This document shows, one piece after another, positions 44,303 to 52,605 of a stretch of 64,000 nt of DNA (positions are counted from its first letter, which is position 1; every line of letters starts with the position of its first letter). The stretch comes from CAZAOY01 sp964486925 (GTDB lineage: Bacteria; Bacillota; Clostridia; Oscillospirales; Ruminococcaceae). The DNA is taken from the NCBI GenBank assembly GCA_964486925.1, contig CAZAOY010000002.1, positions 1 to 64,000 of the forward strand, given 5' to 3'. The position numbers were made by a program, and so were the translations under genes. The notes below the pieces were generated by a model that was not told where the DNA came from, did no database searches, and worked only from the letters and a program-made list of their open reading frames with translations.

Positions 44303-45049
44303 ATGGAGAACGGATTAATGCAGGATGAGATAGAGAATGTATACAGGTATGAGTGGCTTAGTGACAGCATAACGGTATGTGTTTCAAACGAGCACAGGTT
44401 TGGGACGGACGCATTTCTGTTAGCGGACTTTTGTAACGCAAAGCGGCGGGACAGGGTTTGCGATCTAGGGACAGGTTGCGGGATTATCCCGCTAGCGGTG
44501 CTACGAAACTACTCCCCAAGCTACATATTAGGGGTGGATATACAGGAGCAGGCGGTATTGCAGTTTAACGAGGGTATTCGGTTATCAAGCTGCGGCAAGG
44601 TGGTTAAGGCGGTGTGTGCGGATCTTAAAGAGATTGGCGGGATGGTCGACAAAGCCTCATTTGATGTGGTTACATGTAACCCTCCATACAAGCTTAACGA
44701 CACTGGGATAAAGAGCACCCTCACCGCCCAGATGATTGCCCGACATGAGGTGCTGTGTACCATAGATGACGTCTGTAAAGCTAGTGCAAAGCTACTGCGG
44801 TTTGGCGGAAAGCTTTGTATCTGTCAGCGCCCCGAGCGGCTAGGAGATGTGATAGTCGCCATGAAATCGGCGGGTATTGAGCCTAAGCGTTTACGGTTTG
44901 TATCCAAGAACCCGAACAGTGACCCATGGTTATTTTTAATCGAGGGTAAAAAGGGAAGTAACCCTTACATGAAGGTTGAGAAGGGGTTGTATCTTTACGA
45001 CGATAACGGCGAGTATACCGACGAGATGAAGGGGATTTATAGGATGTAA
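44303..45049 (+). CDS. tRNA1(Val) (adenine(37)-N6)-methyltransferase family (TrmN6/YabB)
   Basis: 248 aa. HRFGTDAFLLADF (about residues 32-44) is characteristic of TrmN6. The SAM motif is VCDLGTGCGIIPLAVL (about 53-68) and the adenine-specific catalytic motif is VTCNPPYKLNDTG (about 126-138). ATG 44303 is used; ATG 44318 lies 9 nt after a GGAG and is an alternative. It methylates A37 of tRNA-Val in related bacteria. Two nt after the HD gene. Confidence 0.9.
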   Translation: MENGLMQDEIENVYRYEWLSDSITVCVSNEHRFGTDAFLLADFCNAKRRDRVCDLGTGCGIIPLAVLRNYSPSYILGVDIQEQAVLQFNEGIRLSSCGKVVKAVCADLKEIGGMVDKASFDVVTCNPPYKLNDTGIKSTLTAQMIARHEVLCTIDDVCKASAKLLRFGGKLCICQRPERLGDVIVAMKSAGIEPKRLRFVSKNPNSDPWLFLIEGKKGSNPYMKVEKGLYLYDDNGEYTDEMKGIYRM

Positions 45050-45147
45050 TGTTTGGTTATGATGGATATAACACATCTATTATTCAAGATAGTTTTATTC
45101 AGGGCTTTGAATTTCGCATGTAGTGTTTACTTAAGTAAGGTGAAGTA

Positions 45148-45690
45148 GTGATACAAATGAAAAAGATAATATTAGCATTATTTCTAACAGTAATAGTAAT
45201 TTCTTCATTTAATGGATGTACAGTGGGTAGTGATAGAACAAGTATTATTAATAGTTATATTGGTTTAGTATTTACCTGCCCGAATGAACAGCTTATAAAG
45301 GCGGACGATGAGTTTATGAAGATACTCTCGGGAGATATCAGCCCAAACGACGCTAAAACGAACCCAGTTACCGACGAACTAACGCTACTGTTCTCTGATT
45401 TAACTACGCAGGCACAGCTGGAAAAGATAATTAGCCTTGATGAGATTATGAAATATAACCAAACCGCTAGGGAGGAGGGTTTTTTGACCACTCCTAAAAA
45501 TATCACCATTACAAAGGACAAAAAAGACAGTAACCTATATCAGGTGGAGTTTGACCTAGAGATAGTACAAGATGGAGAAACAAAAGTAATAAAGACAACC
45601 TCCTCGGTGCAGTTTGATAAGGATAGGATAAGCTATTTTAACATCCATACCAAAGAGGTGGTAAAGACATTGTTACGGCTAGATAAGTAG
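45148..45690 (+). CDS. Predicted lipoprotein, function unknown
   Basis: 180 aa from GTG 45148 after AAGGTGA. A signal helix ends in the lipobox FNGC with Cys24. The rest (residues ~30-180) is an alpha/beta domain with NPVTDELTLLFSDLTTQAQL and NLYQVEFDLEIVQDGETKVI; this fold resembles small DUF-type lipoproteins with an NTF2-like shape, but I recognise no family. Should be anchored outside the membrane. Confidence 0.7.
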   Translation: MIQMKKIILALFLTVIVISSFNGCTVGSDRTSIINSYIGLVFTCPNEQLIKADDEFMKILSGDISPNDAKTNPVTDELTLLFSDLTTQAQLEKIISLDEIMKYNQTAREEGFLTTPKNITITKDKKDSNLYQVEFDLEIVQDGETKVIKTTSSVQFDKDRISYFNIHTKEVVKTLLRLDK

Positions 45691-45774
45691 TGGGTTAAAT
45701 AACCCATGCTCGGTATGGTAATGTACACTAAAAGAATAAAACAGGTAAAATACTTAGTAGTCGGCATAGTAGTA

Positions 45775-45843
45775 TATACCTAAAGCTGGTGTTGTATGAA
45801 GATTTCATCTTAATACAACATTAGCTTTAGGTATATTTTTATT
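45775..45843 (+). terminator. Long-stem terminator
   Basis: Sequences 45775-45803 and 45807-45835 form a nearly complete ~29-bp stem with a few mismatches around TTC, followed by TTTTTATT. It ends the lipoprotein transcript and may also act as an independent small repeat. Confidence 0.8.
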
Positions 45844-45990
45844 AGGCAACATTTGTAAAGTCTGTTTGTATTTATTATGGTTTTATCTATTTTATGTTAC
45901 AGTTTATATGAGTGTTAAACATGCCATAAAAAGCTTTCCCTTGGCAAGGTGTTTAAATTATTAAATATTTATCTGTTCACTAAAATTTTA

Positions 45991-46019
45991 TTGATTTAAT
46001 TGTCAAATTATGATATAAT
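45991..46019 (+). promoter_or_regulatory. Promoter upstream of the MITE, probably for ruvC-ruvA
   Basis: TTGATT (45991-45996), 17-nt spacer, TATAAT (46014-46019). The -10 and the 20 bp behind it recur at 46377-46404, next to ruvC. Confidence 0.65.
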
Positions 46020-46035
46020 AAACATGTAAAAGGAA
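46008..46035 (+). repeat. 28-bp direct repeat, left copy
   Basis: From TTATGATATAATAAACATG to AAAAGGAA; it differs at one base from the copy at 46377-46404. The pair flanks the MITE region. Confidence 0.85.
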
Positions 46036-46112
46036 TTGTAAATCTTCGATTTACATTATGTGTTTATTCTATCTTTAAAGGAAGAAAGCCTAGACGGCTA
46101 TAAATTATTCAC

Positions 46113-46375
46113 TCAACTTTCGCACCTCGTAAATACTGGCTGTAACATGGCAAAGCGGGTAAGTTTGACTATTTTTGTTTGCTTTTTTGCTTTAAATCTA
46201 TGCCCTACACTATCGCAACCACCCTGTGGTTGCTTAGGGGCTTGCCGCCCTCTGCCCGCTTTTAAAGGAAAAGCCTGCGGGCGGGATATTACAATGAGGC
46301 TCTGCCTCAAACTCCGCTGGGGTAGAACCACCCCAGACCCCATTCTTTTAGAGATTACGAAGGTGCGAAAGTTGA
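46113..46375 (+). mobile_element. MITE copy 1 (263 bp)
   Basis: It begins TCAACTTTCGCACC (46113-46126) and ends with the inverse GGTGCGAAAGTTGA (46362-46375). The inside has palindromes such as GGGGTAGAACCACCCC and AACCACCCTGTGGTT. No transposase. Copy 2 at 47672-47932 is its inverted, close relative; the two differ by roughly one base in nine by eye. Such elements move with a transposase supplied elsewhere. Confidence 0.85.
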
Positions 46376-46376
46376 T

Positions 46377-46404
46377 TTATGATATAATAAACACGTAAAA
46401 GGAA
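46377..46404 (+). repeat. 28-bp direct repeat, right copy
   Basis: TTATGATATAATAAACACG to AAAAGGAA: one base differs from 46008-46035. It retains the TATAAT (46383-46388) but has no -35 at the right distance, because the MITE end occupies that place. It may be a long target duplication or part of a larger inserted unit. Confidence 0.85.
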
Positions 46405-46446
46405 AAACCAAATAACCAAACAAATAAATAAAAAGTGGTGCAATAG

Positions 46447-46944
46447 ATGAAGGTAGTAGGGATTGACCCTGGGTATGCGATAGTGGGGTATGGTGTGGTG
46501 GAGTATGTAAAGTCTAGGTTTGTGACACTAGACTACGGCTCGGTGATAACCACTGCGGACACACCGTATGAAAGACGGCTTTTGACGATATATGGCGACC
46601 TGTGCGACCTGTTTATGATACATAAACCCGATGCAGTAGCTATAGAGCGGCTTTTTTTTACCACAAACCAAAAGACCGCAATGGCTGTAGCGCAGGCAAG
46701 GGGGGTTATCATCCTTGCCGCTACCATTAACAATATAAAGGTGTACGAATACACCCCGCTACAGGTTAAACAGTCGGTGGTTGGGTATGGGAAGGCGCAA
46801 AAACATCAGGTGCAGGAGATGACAAGGCGACTGCTAAACCTTAAGGAAGTGCCAAAACCCGATGATACGGCGGATGCGCTTGCGGTGGCGATCTGTCATG
46901 CCCATGGGGCGGGGTCGCTAATGCGGTATGCAGATGGAAGGTAA
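46447..46944 (+). CDS. ruvC: Holliday junction endodeoxyribonuclease RuvC
   Basis: 165 aa. GIDPGYAIVGYGVVEY with catalytic Asp near residue 7; VAIERLFF with catalytic Glu (about residue 66); a C-terminal acidic pair in PDDTADALAVAICHAHG (about 138-154). It resolves Holliday junctions with RuvAB. It lies 71 bp past the MITE and 85 bp before ruvA. Confidence 0.97.
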   Translation: MKVVGIDPGYAIVGYGVVEYVKSRFVTLDYGSVITTADTPYERRLLTIYGDLCDLFMIHKPDAVAIERLFFTTNQKTAMAVAQARGVIILAATINNIKVYEYTPLQVKQSVVGYGKAQKHQVQEMTRRLLNLKEVPKPDDTADALAVAICHAHGAGSLMRYADGR

Positions 46945-47029
46945 GTAATGCTATGCGTAATAAGCAAGCGTTGCTTGACACCTATGCAAAGCTACAGTAG
47001 GATAGTATAAGCGGTTGAAAGGATAGAGT

Positions 47030-47632
47030 ATGATATATAGTTTAAAGGGTGTGCTTGTGCATACCGAGATAGGGCTTGCGGTAATTGAATGCGGCGGGGT
47101 TGGGTATGGTGTAAGGACGTCACTGTCCACCCTTGGGGCGTTACCGAAGATTGGGGAGGTTGCTACCGTCTACACCTATATGAGTGTACGTGAGGACGCG
47201 GTGGAGCTGTTTGGATTTGCGGATAAAGAGGAGTTAAACTGCTTTAAAATGCTAATATCGGTATCGGGGGTAGGCCCTAAGGCGGGGATCTCGATACTGT
47301 CTGATCTCACTCCTCAAAAATTTGCGCTATGCGTGGCGACAGGGGATAGCAAGGCTCTTACAAAATGTCAAGGTATCGGGCTTAAAACCGCTAGTCGTAT
47401 TGTACTGGAGTTAAAGGACAAGATAGCTAAAGAACAGATATCGGGCAAAAATGCAGTCTATGCCGATATCCCGCAGATTTCGTCAAACTCCGCAACCTCA
47501 GAAGCGATTAGCGCACTGGTGGTGTTAGGCTACTCACAAAGCGAAGCCGCAATGGCTATCGCTAAAGCAGAACCCGACGCAACGGTAGAGGATTTAATTC
47601 GATTAGGACTAAAACGTCTGGCGATGAACTAG
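47030..47632 (+). CDS. ruvA: Holliday junction branch migration protein RuvA
   Basis: 200 aa. The N-terminal OB-fold has VIECGGVGYGVRTSLSTL. Tandem helix-hairpin-helix motifs follow: ISVSGVGPKAGISILSDL and TKCQGIGLKTASRIVLEL. The C-terminal domain III (about residues 150-200) binds RuvB: ALVVLGYSQSEAAMAIAKA. It forms the tetramer that holds the junction. ruvA and ruvB are separated here by a MITE, while they are commonly adjacent. Confidence 0.97.
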   Translation: MIYSLKGVLVHTEIGLAVIECGGVGYGVRTSLSTLGALPKIGEVATVYTYMSVREDAVELFGFADKEELNCFKMLISVSGVGPKAGISILSDLTPQKFALCVATGDSKALTKCQGIGLKTASRIVLELKDKIAKEQISGKNAVYADIPQISSNSATSEAISALVVLGYSQSEAAMAIAKAEPDATVEDLIRLGLKRLAMN

Positions 47633-48134
47633 CGTTAAACGAAACTAATATAAAAACAAAACTAACATAAATCAACTGTCGCACCTGCGAAACCCTAAAA
47701 AAATGGGGTCTGGGGTGGTTCTACCCCAGCGGAGTTTGAGGCAGAGCCTCATTATAATCACCCGCCCGCAGGCGTACCTATAAAAGCGGGTAGAGGGCAG
47801 CAAGCCCCTAAGCAACCACAGGGTGGCTGCGATAGTGTGGGGCATGAATTTGAAGAAAAAAACAAACTGAAAATAGTCAAACTTGCCTGCTTTGCCATTT
47901 TACAGCCAGTATTTGCGGGGTGCGAAAGTTGAGTAACAAAACTAACCCAGTCTGGTGGTTTAAACATAGTCAGCTGCATATCTGGAACGCATACAATGAG
48001 TTCCCTATATTGGTTACGTTCCTACATTAGTTTCATTGTTAAATTGGTTTCATTTATTCGATCTATCACATACATACAAAACATTCAGACTTATCCATAT
48101 AATGGCACAGCTAGCGAAAGATGAGGGTACTATA
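47633..48134 (+). other. ruvA-ruvB intergenic region
   Basis: It contains MITE copy 2, flanked by the 12-bp direct repeat AACAAAACTAAC (47655-47666 and 47935-47946). A possible ruvB -10 TATAAT lies at 48098-48103 with a weak TACAAA 17 nt upstream. Confidence 0.6.
47672..47932 (-). mobile_element. MITE copy 2 (261 bp), inverted relative to copy 1
   Basis: Ends TCAACTGTCGCACC (47672-47685) and GGTGCGAAAGTTGA (47919-47932). The body is the reverse complement of copy 1 with scattered substitutions; GGGGTCTGGGGTGGTTCTAC and TTTGAGGCAGAGCCTCATT are shared. It separates ruvA from ruvB. Confidence 0.85.
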
Positions 48135-49184
48135 ATGCTGCAATCCGGCAAAGATTTTGATTTTGAGAATAGACTAGATGACAGGGTAACTACCCCCGAG
48201 TTTGGATCGGAGGATGCTCTTATTGAGTTCTCCCTTCGTCCTAAAACGCTAGGCGAGTATATAGGGCAGGAGAAGGCTAAGGAGAATCTTTCCATCTTTA
48301 TCGAGGCGGCAAAGGGTAGGGGAGAACCACTTGACCATGTTCTGCTCTACGGCCCTCCCGGGCTTGGTAAGACCACGTTGTCAAACATTATTGCAAACGA
48401 AATGAACGTTAACATAAAGATTACCTCAGGGCCTGCTATCGAAAAGCCGGGGGATCTAGCGGCACTGCTCTCTAACCTTAGCAGCGGGGATATCCTGTTT
48501 ATCGATGAGATACATCGGCTCTCCCGCTCGGTTGAGGAGGTTTTATACCCCGCTATGGAGGACTTTGCGCTTGATATCATGATAGGCAAAGGCCCTTCGG
48601 CACGTTCTATTAGGATAGACCTACCTAAGTTTACCCTAGTTGGGGCGACTACAAGGGCGGGACAGCTAACCACCCCGCTTAGGGATAGGTTTGGGGTAAT
48701 ACTACGGCTTGAGCTTTACAACAAAGAGGAGCTTGCGACTATAATCCAAAGGAGCGCTAACATACTGGAGATACCATGTAACCATGGGGGTGCGCTAGAG
48801 CTTGCAATTCGCTCAAGGGGTACTCCACGTATCGCAAACCGCCTGCTAAAGCGGGTGAGGGACTTTGCGCAGGTTTTGGGGGATGGTACTATCACCGACA
48901 AGATCGTGGATGTAGCGCTAAGTAAGCTTGAGATTGACGGACTGGGACTGGACAACATCGACCGACGGATGTTAGACTGTATTATTAAGATGTATGGCGG
49001 CGGCCCTGTCGGACTTGATACCCTTGCGGCGGCGCTTGGTGAGGAGGCTATCACGCTGGAGGATGTCTATGAGCCGTATCTAATGCAGTTAGGTTTTCTA
49101 AGCCGAACCCCACGAGGACGGTGTGTAACACAGCTTGCCTACAAGCACCTAGGTTTGGCGATCCCTGGACAGCAGACGTTGTAA
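48135..49184 (+). CDS. ruvB: Holliday junction branch migration ATPase RuvB
   Basis: 349 aa from ATG 48135, after GAGGG. The frame is open to 48036, but the ATG at 48102 overlaps a TATAAT and lacks a ribosome site, and the extra residues are not family-like. Walker [14 protein letters not shown] (about residues 69-81), Walker [11 protein letters not shown], sensor 1 GATTRAG, arginine finger PLRDRFG, and a C-terminal winged helix with SRTPRGR. It drives branch migration with RuvA. Confidence 0.98.
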   Translation: MLQSGKDFDFENRLDDRVTTPEFGSEDALIEFSLRPKTLGEYIGQEKAKENLSIFIEAAKGRGEPLDHVLLYGPPGLGKTTLSNIIANEMNVNIKITSGPAIEKPGDLAALLSNLSSGDILFIDEIHRLSRSVEEVLYPAMEDFALDIMIGKGPSARSIRIDLPKFTLVGATTRAGQLTTPLRDRFGVILRLELYNKEELATIIQRSANILEIPCNHGGALELAIRSRGTPRIANRLLKRVRDFAQVLGDGTITDKIVDVALSKLEIDGLGLDNIDRRMLDCIIKMYGGGPVGLDTLAAALGEEAITLEDVYEPYLMQLGFLSRTPRGRCVTQLAYKHLGLAIPGQQTL

Positions 49185-49468
49185 TTATATATAATTGCCC
49201 ACTTTAGCTGATATTACTAGATAACCACTTGCGGGCAGGTCATGCAGTTACAAAGGTGAAGATGGGTTAGTGTAATATTAATATGGTTTTATTGCCTTAT
49301 ACGCGATGCAAATGAATATTTAAGTACATTTAGATGATTTTGACATATACTATTATAAAAAATAGTTAGTTTGAAAAATTAAGTGAAAGGAAGCTTTATA
49401 CGAGAGTGTACGGTTTTTATACCACGGTTATTATACTGAATGCTCTTGTTTAAAGTATGGTTTGAGAT

Positions 49469-50821
49469 ATGGGTAGACTTTTTGGAACAGATGGAGCAAG
49501 AGGGATTGCTAATGTGGATCTTGATTGCGAGATGGCGCTAAAGATTGGTAGGGCGGCGGCTTTTGTGCTTACCCGTCATACCGAAACGAAGCCTAAGATT
49601 GTAATTGGGATGGATACTAGGGTATCTTGTGATATGTTGCAGTCGGCGCTCTGTGCGGGGATCTGCTCTGTTGGAGCGGATGTGGATATCTTAGGGGTTG
49701 TGCCTACCCCTGCGGTGGCTTATCTAATCTGCGAATATTCGGCGGATGCGGGGATTATGATATCTGCCTCCCATAACCCTGTGGAGTACAACGGTATCAA
49801 GCTGTTTAGCTCTACCGGCTACAAGCTTTCCGACGAGATGGAGGAGGAGATCGAAAGCCTAGTGTTGGATGACCCATCCCCTGTAACCCTTAAAACTGGG
49901 GTTGAGATTGGACGTATCTACAAGCGTAAGAGCGCGGTTAAGGATTACATCGACCATATCAGAAGCACTACCGATATCGACCTAACAGGGATAAAGGTAG
50001 CGCTTGACTGTGCTAACGGTAGTGCGAGCGTTACGGCTAGGATGTTGTTTAGCGGACTTGGTGCGGAGTGTGTTATAATCCATGACAGCCCTGACGGTAT
50101 GAATATCAATGAAAACTGCGGTTCGACAAGCCTAGACTCCTTAATCTATGCGGTTAAGAGGTATGAATGTGATTTAGGGATTGCGTTTGATGGAGATGCT
50201 GATAGGTGCCTTGCGGTGGACGAAAACGGCAGGCGGCTTAGCGGGGATCAGATTATCGCAATACTTGCTAAGGATATGAAGGATAAGGGTAAGCTTGTGG
50301 ACGATACCGTTGTGGTGACGGTTATGTCAAACTTTGGTATGCATAAGTTTGCTAAGGATAATGGTATCTCGCTAAAGGTTACCGGAGTTGGGGATAGGTA
50401 TGTCCTAGAGGAGATGGTAAAATCGGGATATAACATCGGGGGCGAGGAATCGGGGCATATTATCTTCTCGGATTTTGCGCAGACAGGGGATGGACAGCTG
50501 TCGGCGGTACAGCTACTGACCATCTATAAAAAATCGGGTAAATCTTTATCGGAGCTAGCGTCGGTTATGACCCGCTCACCGCAGTATCTAACCTCTGTGA
50601 ACGCTACAGCGGAGCAAAAGGAGCTGTTTAAGGGTGATGAGGAGATTGAAGCGGTGATAAAGCAGGTGGAACGAGAGCTTGCAGATACCGGACGAGTGCT
50701 TGTTAGACCGTCGGGCACTGAAAATATAATTAGGGTTATGATAGAGGGTGCGGACTACAGCACCATTAAGGGATACTGCGGAGTTATTAGCAGAAAGATT
50801 GAGGAGAGGATAAACCGTTGA
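49469..50821 (+). CDS. glmM: Phosphoglucosamine mutase
   Basis: 450 aa. Active-site Ser101 in ISASHNPVEYNG; metal site DGDADRC (about residues 240-246); sugar loop GGEESGH (about 325-331); phosphate loop RPSGTENIIRVM near the C-terminus. It interconverts glucosamine-6-P and glucosamine-1-P for cell wall precursors. No strong ribosome site precedes the ATG. A TTGACA at 49340 has no good -10. The stop codon overlaps the start of the next gene. Confidence 0.97.
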   Translation: MGRLFGTDGARGIANVDLDCEMALKIGRAAAFVLTRHTETKPKIVIGMDTRVSCDMLQSALCAGICSVGADVDILGVVPTPAVAYLICEYSADAGIMISASHNPVEYNGIKLFSSTGYKLSDEMEEEIESLVLDDPSPVTLKTGVEIGRIYKRKSAVKDYIDHIRSTTDIDLTGIKVALDCANGSASVTARMLFSGLGAECVIIHDSPDGMNINENCGSTSLDSLIYAVKRYECDLGIAFDGDADRCLAVDENGRRLSGDQIIAILAKDMKDKGKLVDDTVVVTVMSNFGMHKFAKDNGISLKVTGVGDRYVLEEMVKSGYNIGGEESGHIIFSDFAQTGDGQLSAVQLLTIYKKSGKSLSELASVMTRSPQYLTSVNATAEQKELFKGDEEIEAVIKQVERELADTGRVLVRPSGTENIIRVMIEGADYSTIKGYCGVISRKIEERINR

Positions 50822-51690
50822 GGATTGCAAACGAATGGAAGGACTACAGCATTATCGATACAGCAGACGGCGACAAGCTAGAACGTTGGGGGGACACACT
50901 TTTAGTGCGTCCCGACCCGCAGATTATCTGGGGTGCTGACGAGGATAACCGTAGTGACCTTTGGCAGAAGGCGAACGCACGTTACAACCGCTCTAATAAG
51001 GGCGGGGGCGAGTGGGCGTTTCGTACAAGGCTAAAGGACAGCTGGATTATAAAGTATAAACAGCTTAGCTTTATTATTAAGCCTACTGGGTTTAAGCATA
51101 CAGGGCTATTCCCTGAACAGGCGGTAAACTGGGATATGTTTGACAAAGCCGTAAGAGCGGCAAACCGCCCGCTAAAGGCGCTAAACCTATTCGCCTACAC
51201 AGGGGGAGCAACCCTTGCGTTAGCGGGAGCGGGGGCGGCGGTCACCCATGTGGACAGCTCAAAGGGGATGGTCGCTTGGGCAAGGGAGAATGCGAAGGTG
51301 TCGGGTTTAGAGGATAGACCTATCCGCTGGATTATCGACGACTGCGAGAAGTTTGTACAGCGTGAGATTAAGCGGGGCAACCGATACGACATAGTAGTAA
51401 TGGATCCGCCCTCCTATGGCAGAGGACCAAACGGCGAGATCTGGAAGCTTGAAGAACAGATCCACGACCTAGTAAAGCTTACAACGAAGGTGATGAGCGA
51501 TGATCCTGTAATGTTTGTACTTAATTCATATACCACAGGGTTATCCCCGTCGGTAATGGCGTATCTACTGGGTGTTACCGTAGGTAAGCGGTACAGCGGG
51601 GGTAGCGTGACGGCGGACGAGATAGGTCTACCGGTAGAGCAGTCGGGTTACCCGCTACCATGCGGCTCGACAGCTATCTGGACACGCTAG
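50818..51690 (+). CDS. RlmI-like SAM-dependent RNA methyltransferase without PUA domain
   Basis: 290 aa from TTG 50818 (overlapping the glmM stop), with GGAGAGG upstream. The SAM motif is LNLFAYTGGATLALAGAGAA (about residues 122-141), followed by VDSSKGMVAWARENAKVSGL and the catalytic-side motif VVMDPPSYGRGPNG (about 195-208). These match the COG1092 group of 23S rRNA cytosine-C5 methyltransferases. The N-terminal PUA domain of RlmI is absent, so the target may differ. Confidence 0.87.
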   Translation: MRIANEWKDYSIIDTADGDKLERWGDTLLVRPDPQIIWGADEDNRSDLWQKANARYNRSNKGGGEWAFRTRLKDSWIIKYKQLSFIIKPTGFKHTGLFPEQAVNWDMFDKAVRAANRPLKALNLFAYTGGATLALAGAGAAVTHVDSSKGMVAWARENAKVSGLEDRPIRWIIDDCEKFVQREIKRGNRYDIVVMDPPSYGRGPNGEIWKLEEQIHDLVKLTTKVMSDDPVMFVLNSYTTGLSPSVMAYLLGVTVGKRYSGGSVTADEIGLPVEQSGYPLPCGSTAIWTR

Positions 51691-51720
51691 ATGGATTTTA
51701 TCCGTTTAAGGAGAGTGAAA

Positions 51721-52581
51721 TTGAGCAGGTTAGTAGAGATAAAGGATGTTTCCTTTTCATATAAGACCCATGATGAGGATAACAACATAGTAAAGACAAA
51801 GCAGGTTTTAAGCGGGATTAACTTTACGGCGGATAGCGGGGAGTTTATCGCAGTGCTTGGGACTAATGGGTGCGGTAAATCCACCCTTGCTAAGCATATT
51901 AACGCAATACTCCTCCCCGAAAGCGGGGTTGTGGTGGTGGACGGAATCGACACCTCCAATGAGCAGATGTTGTTCTCTATCCGTCAAACAGTGGGGATGG
52001 TGTTTCAAAACCCAGATAACCAGATTGTGGCGACGGTGGTAGAGGATGATGTAGCGTTTGGTCTGGAGAACATCGGTGTACCTCAAAAGGAGATGAGGGA
52101 GCGGGTGGATAAGGCTTTGGCGGATGTGGGGATGAGTGAGTACACAAACCACTCACCAAGCCAGCTTTCGGGCGGGCAGAAGCAGAGGGTTGCGATAGCG
52201 GGGATACTGGCATTATCTCCTAAATGTATCGTGCTAGACGAGCCAACCGCAATGCTAGACCCAAAGGGTCGCAGGGAGGTTATCTCAACAATCCTACGGC
52301 TAAAGCGCGAGCATAACACCACAGTTATACTGATAACCCATTTTATGGATGAGGCGGTTAAGGCTGATAGAGTTGTGGTTATGGATAAAGGCGGGGTCGC
52401 ATTAGCGGGTACGCCTAAAGAGGTGTTTACAAACGTAGATAAGATAAAGGGTATGGGGCTTGATGTGCCGCAGGTGACACAGCTAGTGTATGAGCTTCAA
52501 AAGCAGGGTATTGACCTTCCTGATGGGATACTGTCGGTGGAGGAATGTGTAGCCGAGTTAGAGAAGATTTTAGCGGGATAG
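51721..52581 (+). CDS. ecfA1: Energy-coupling factor transporter ATPase EcfA1
   Basis: 286 aa from TTG 51721, 7 nt past AAGGAG; the ATG at 51691 follows the previous stop directly and lacks a ribosome site. Walker A LGTNGCGKSTLAKH, Q-loop VFQNPDNQIVA, signature LSGGQKQRVAIAG and Walker B IVLDEPTAMLDP. With EcfA2 and EcfT it forms the shared motor for group II vitamin and metal uptake; substrate-specific S subunits are encoded elsewhere. Confidence 0.96.
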   Translation: MSRLVEIKDVSFSYKTHDEDNNIVKTKQVLSGINFTADSGEFIAVLGTNGCGKSTLAKHINAILLPESGVVVVDGIDTSNEQMLFSIRQTVGMVFQNPDNQIVATVVEDDVAFGLENIGVPQKEMRERVDKALADVGMSEYTNHSPSQLSGGQKQRVAIAGILALSPKCIVLDEPTAMLDPKGRREVISTILRLKREHNTTVILITHFMDEAVKADRVVVMDKGGVALAGTPKEVFTNVDKIKGMGLDVPQVTQLVYELQKQGIDLPDGILSVEECVAELEKILAG

Positions 52582-52605
52582 CTTAAGCAAAGTGGGGTGA
52601 TTAAT

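Larger units (their letters stand above)
45691..46446 (+). other. Intergenic region upstream of ruvC
   Basis: It holds a strong hairpin (45775-45843), a promoter (45991-46019), a MITE copy (46113-46375), and the second copy of a 28-bp repeat (46377-46404). An open frame at 46060-46398 lies mostly inside the MITE and is not accepted as a gene. Confidence 0.7.

Noticed and set aside
46060..46398. 112-aa plus-strand open frame before ruvC
   Set aside because: It lies almost entirely in MITE copy 1 and reads through its ends; no ribosome site.
46447..47932. A composite transposon around ruvC-ruvA
   Set aside because: The flanking elements carry no transposase and the enclosed genes are core chromosomal; inversion is a better hypothesis than transposition.
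47758..47979. 73-aa minus-strand open frame after ruvA
   Set aside because: Counterpart of the previous frame in MITE copy 2; no start signals. Kept only as a low-interest finding.
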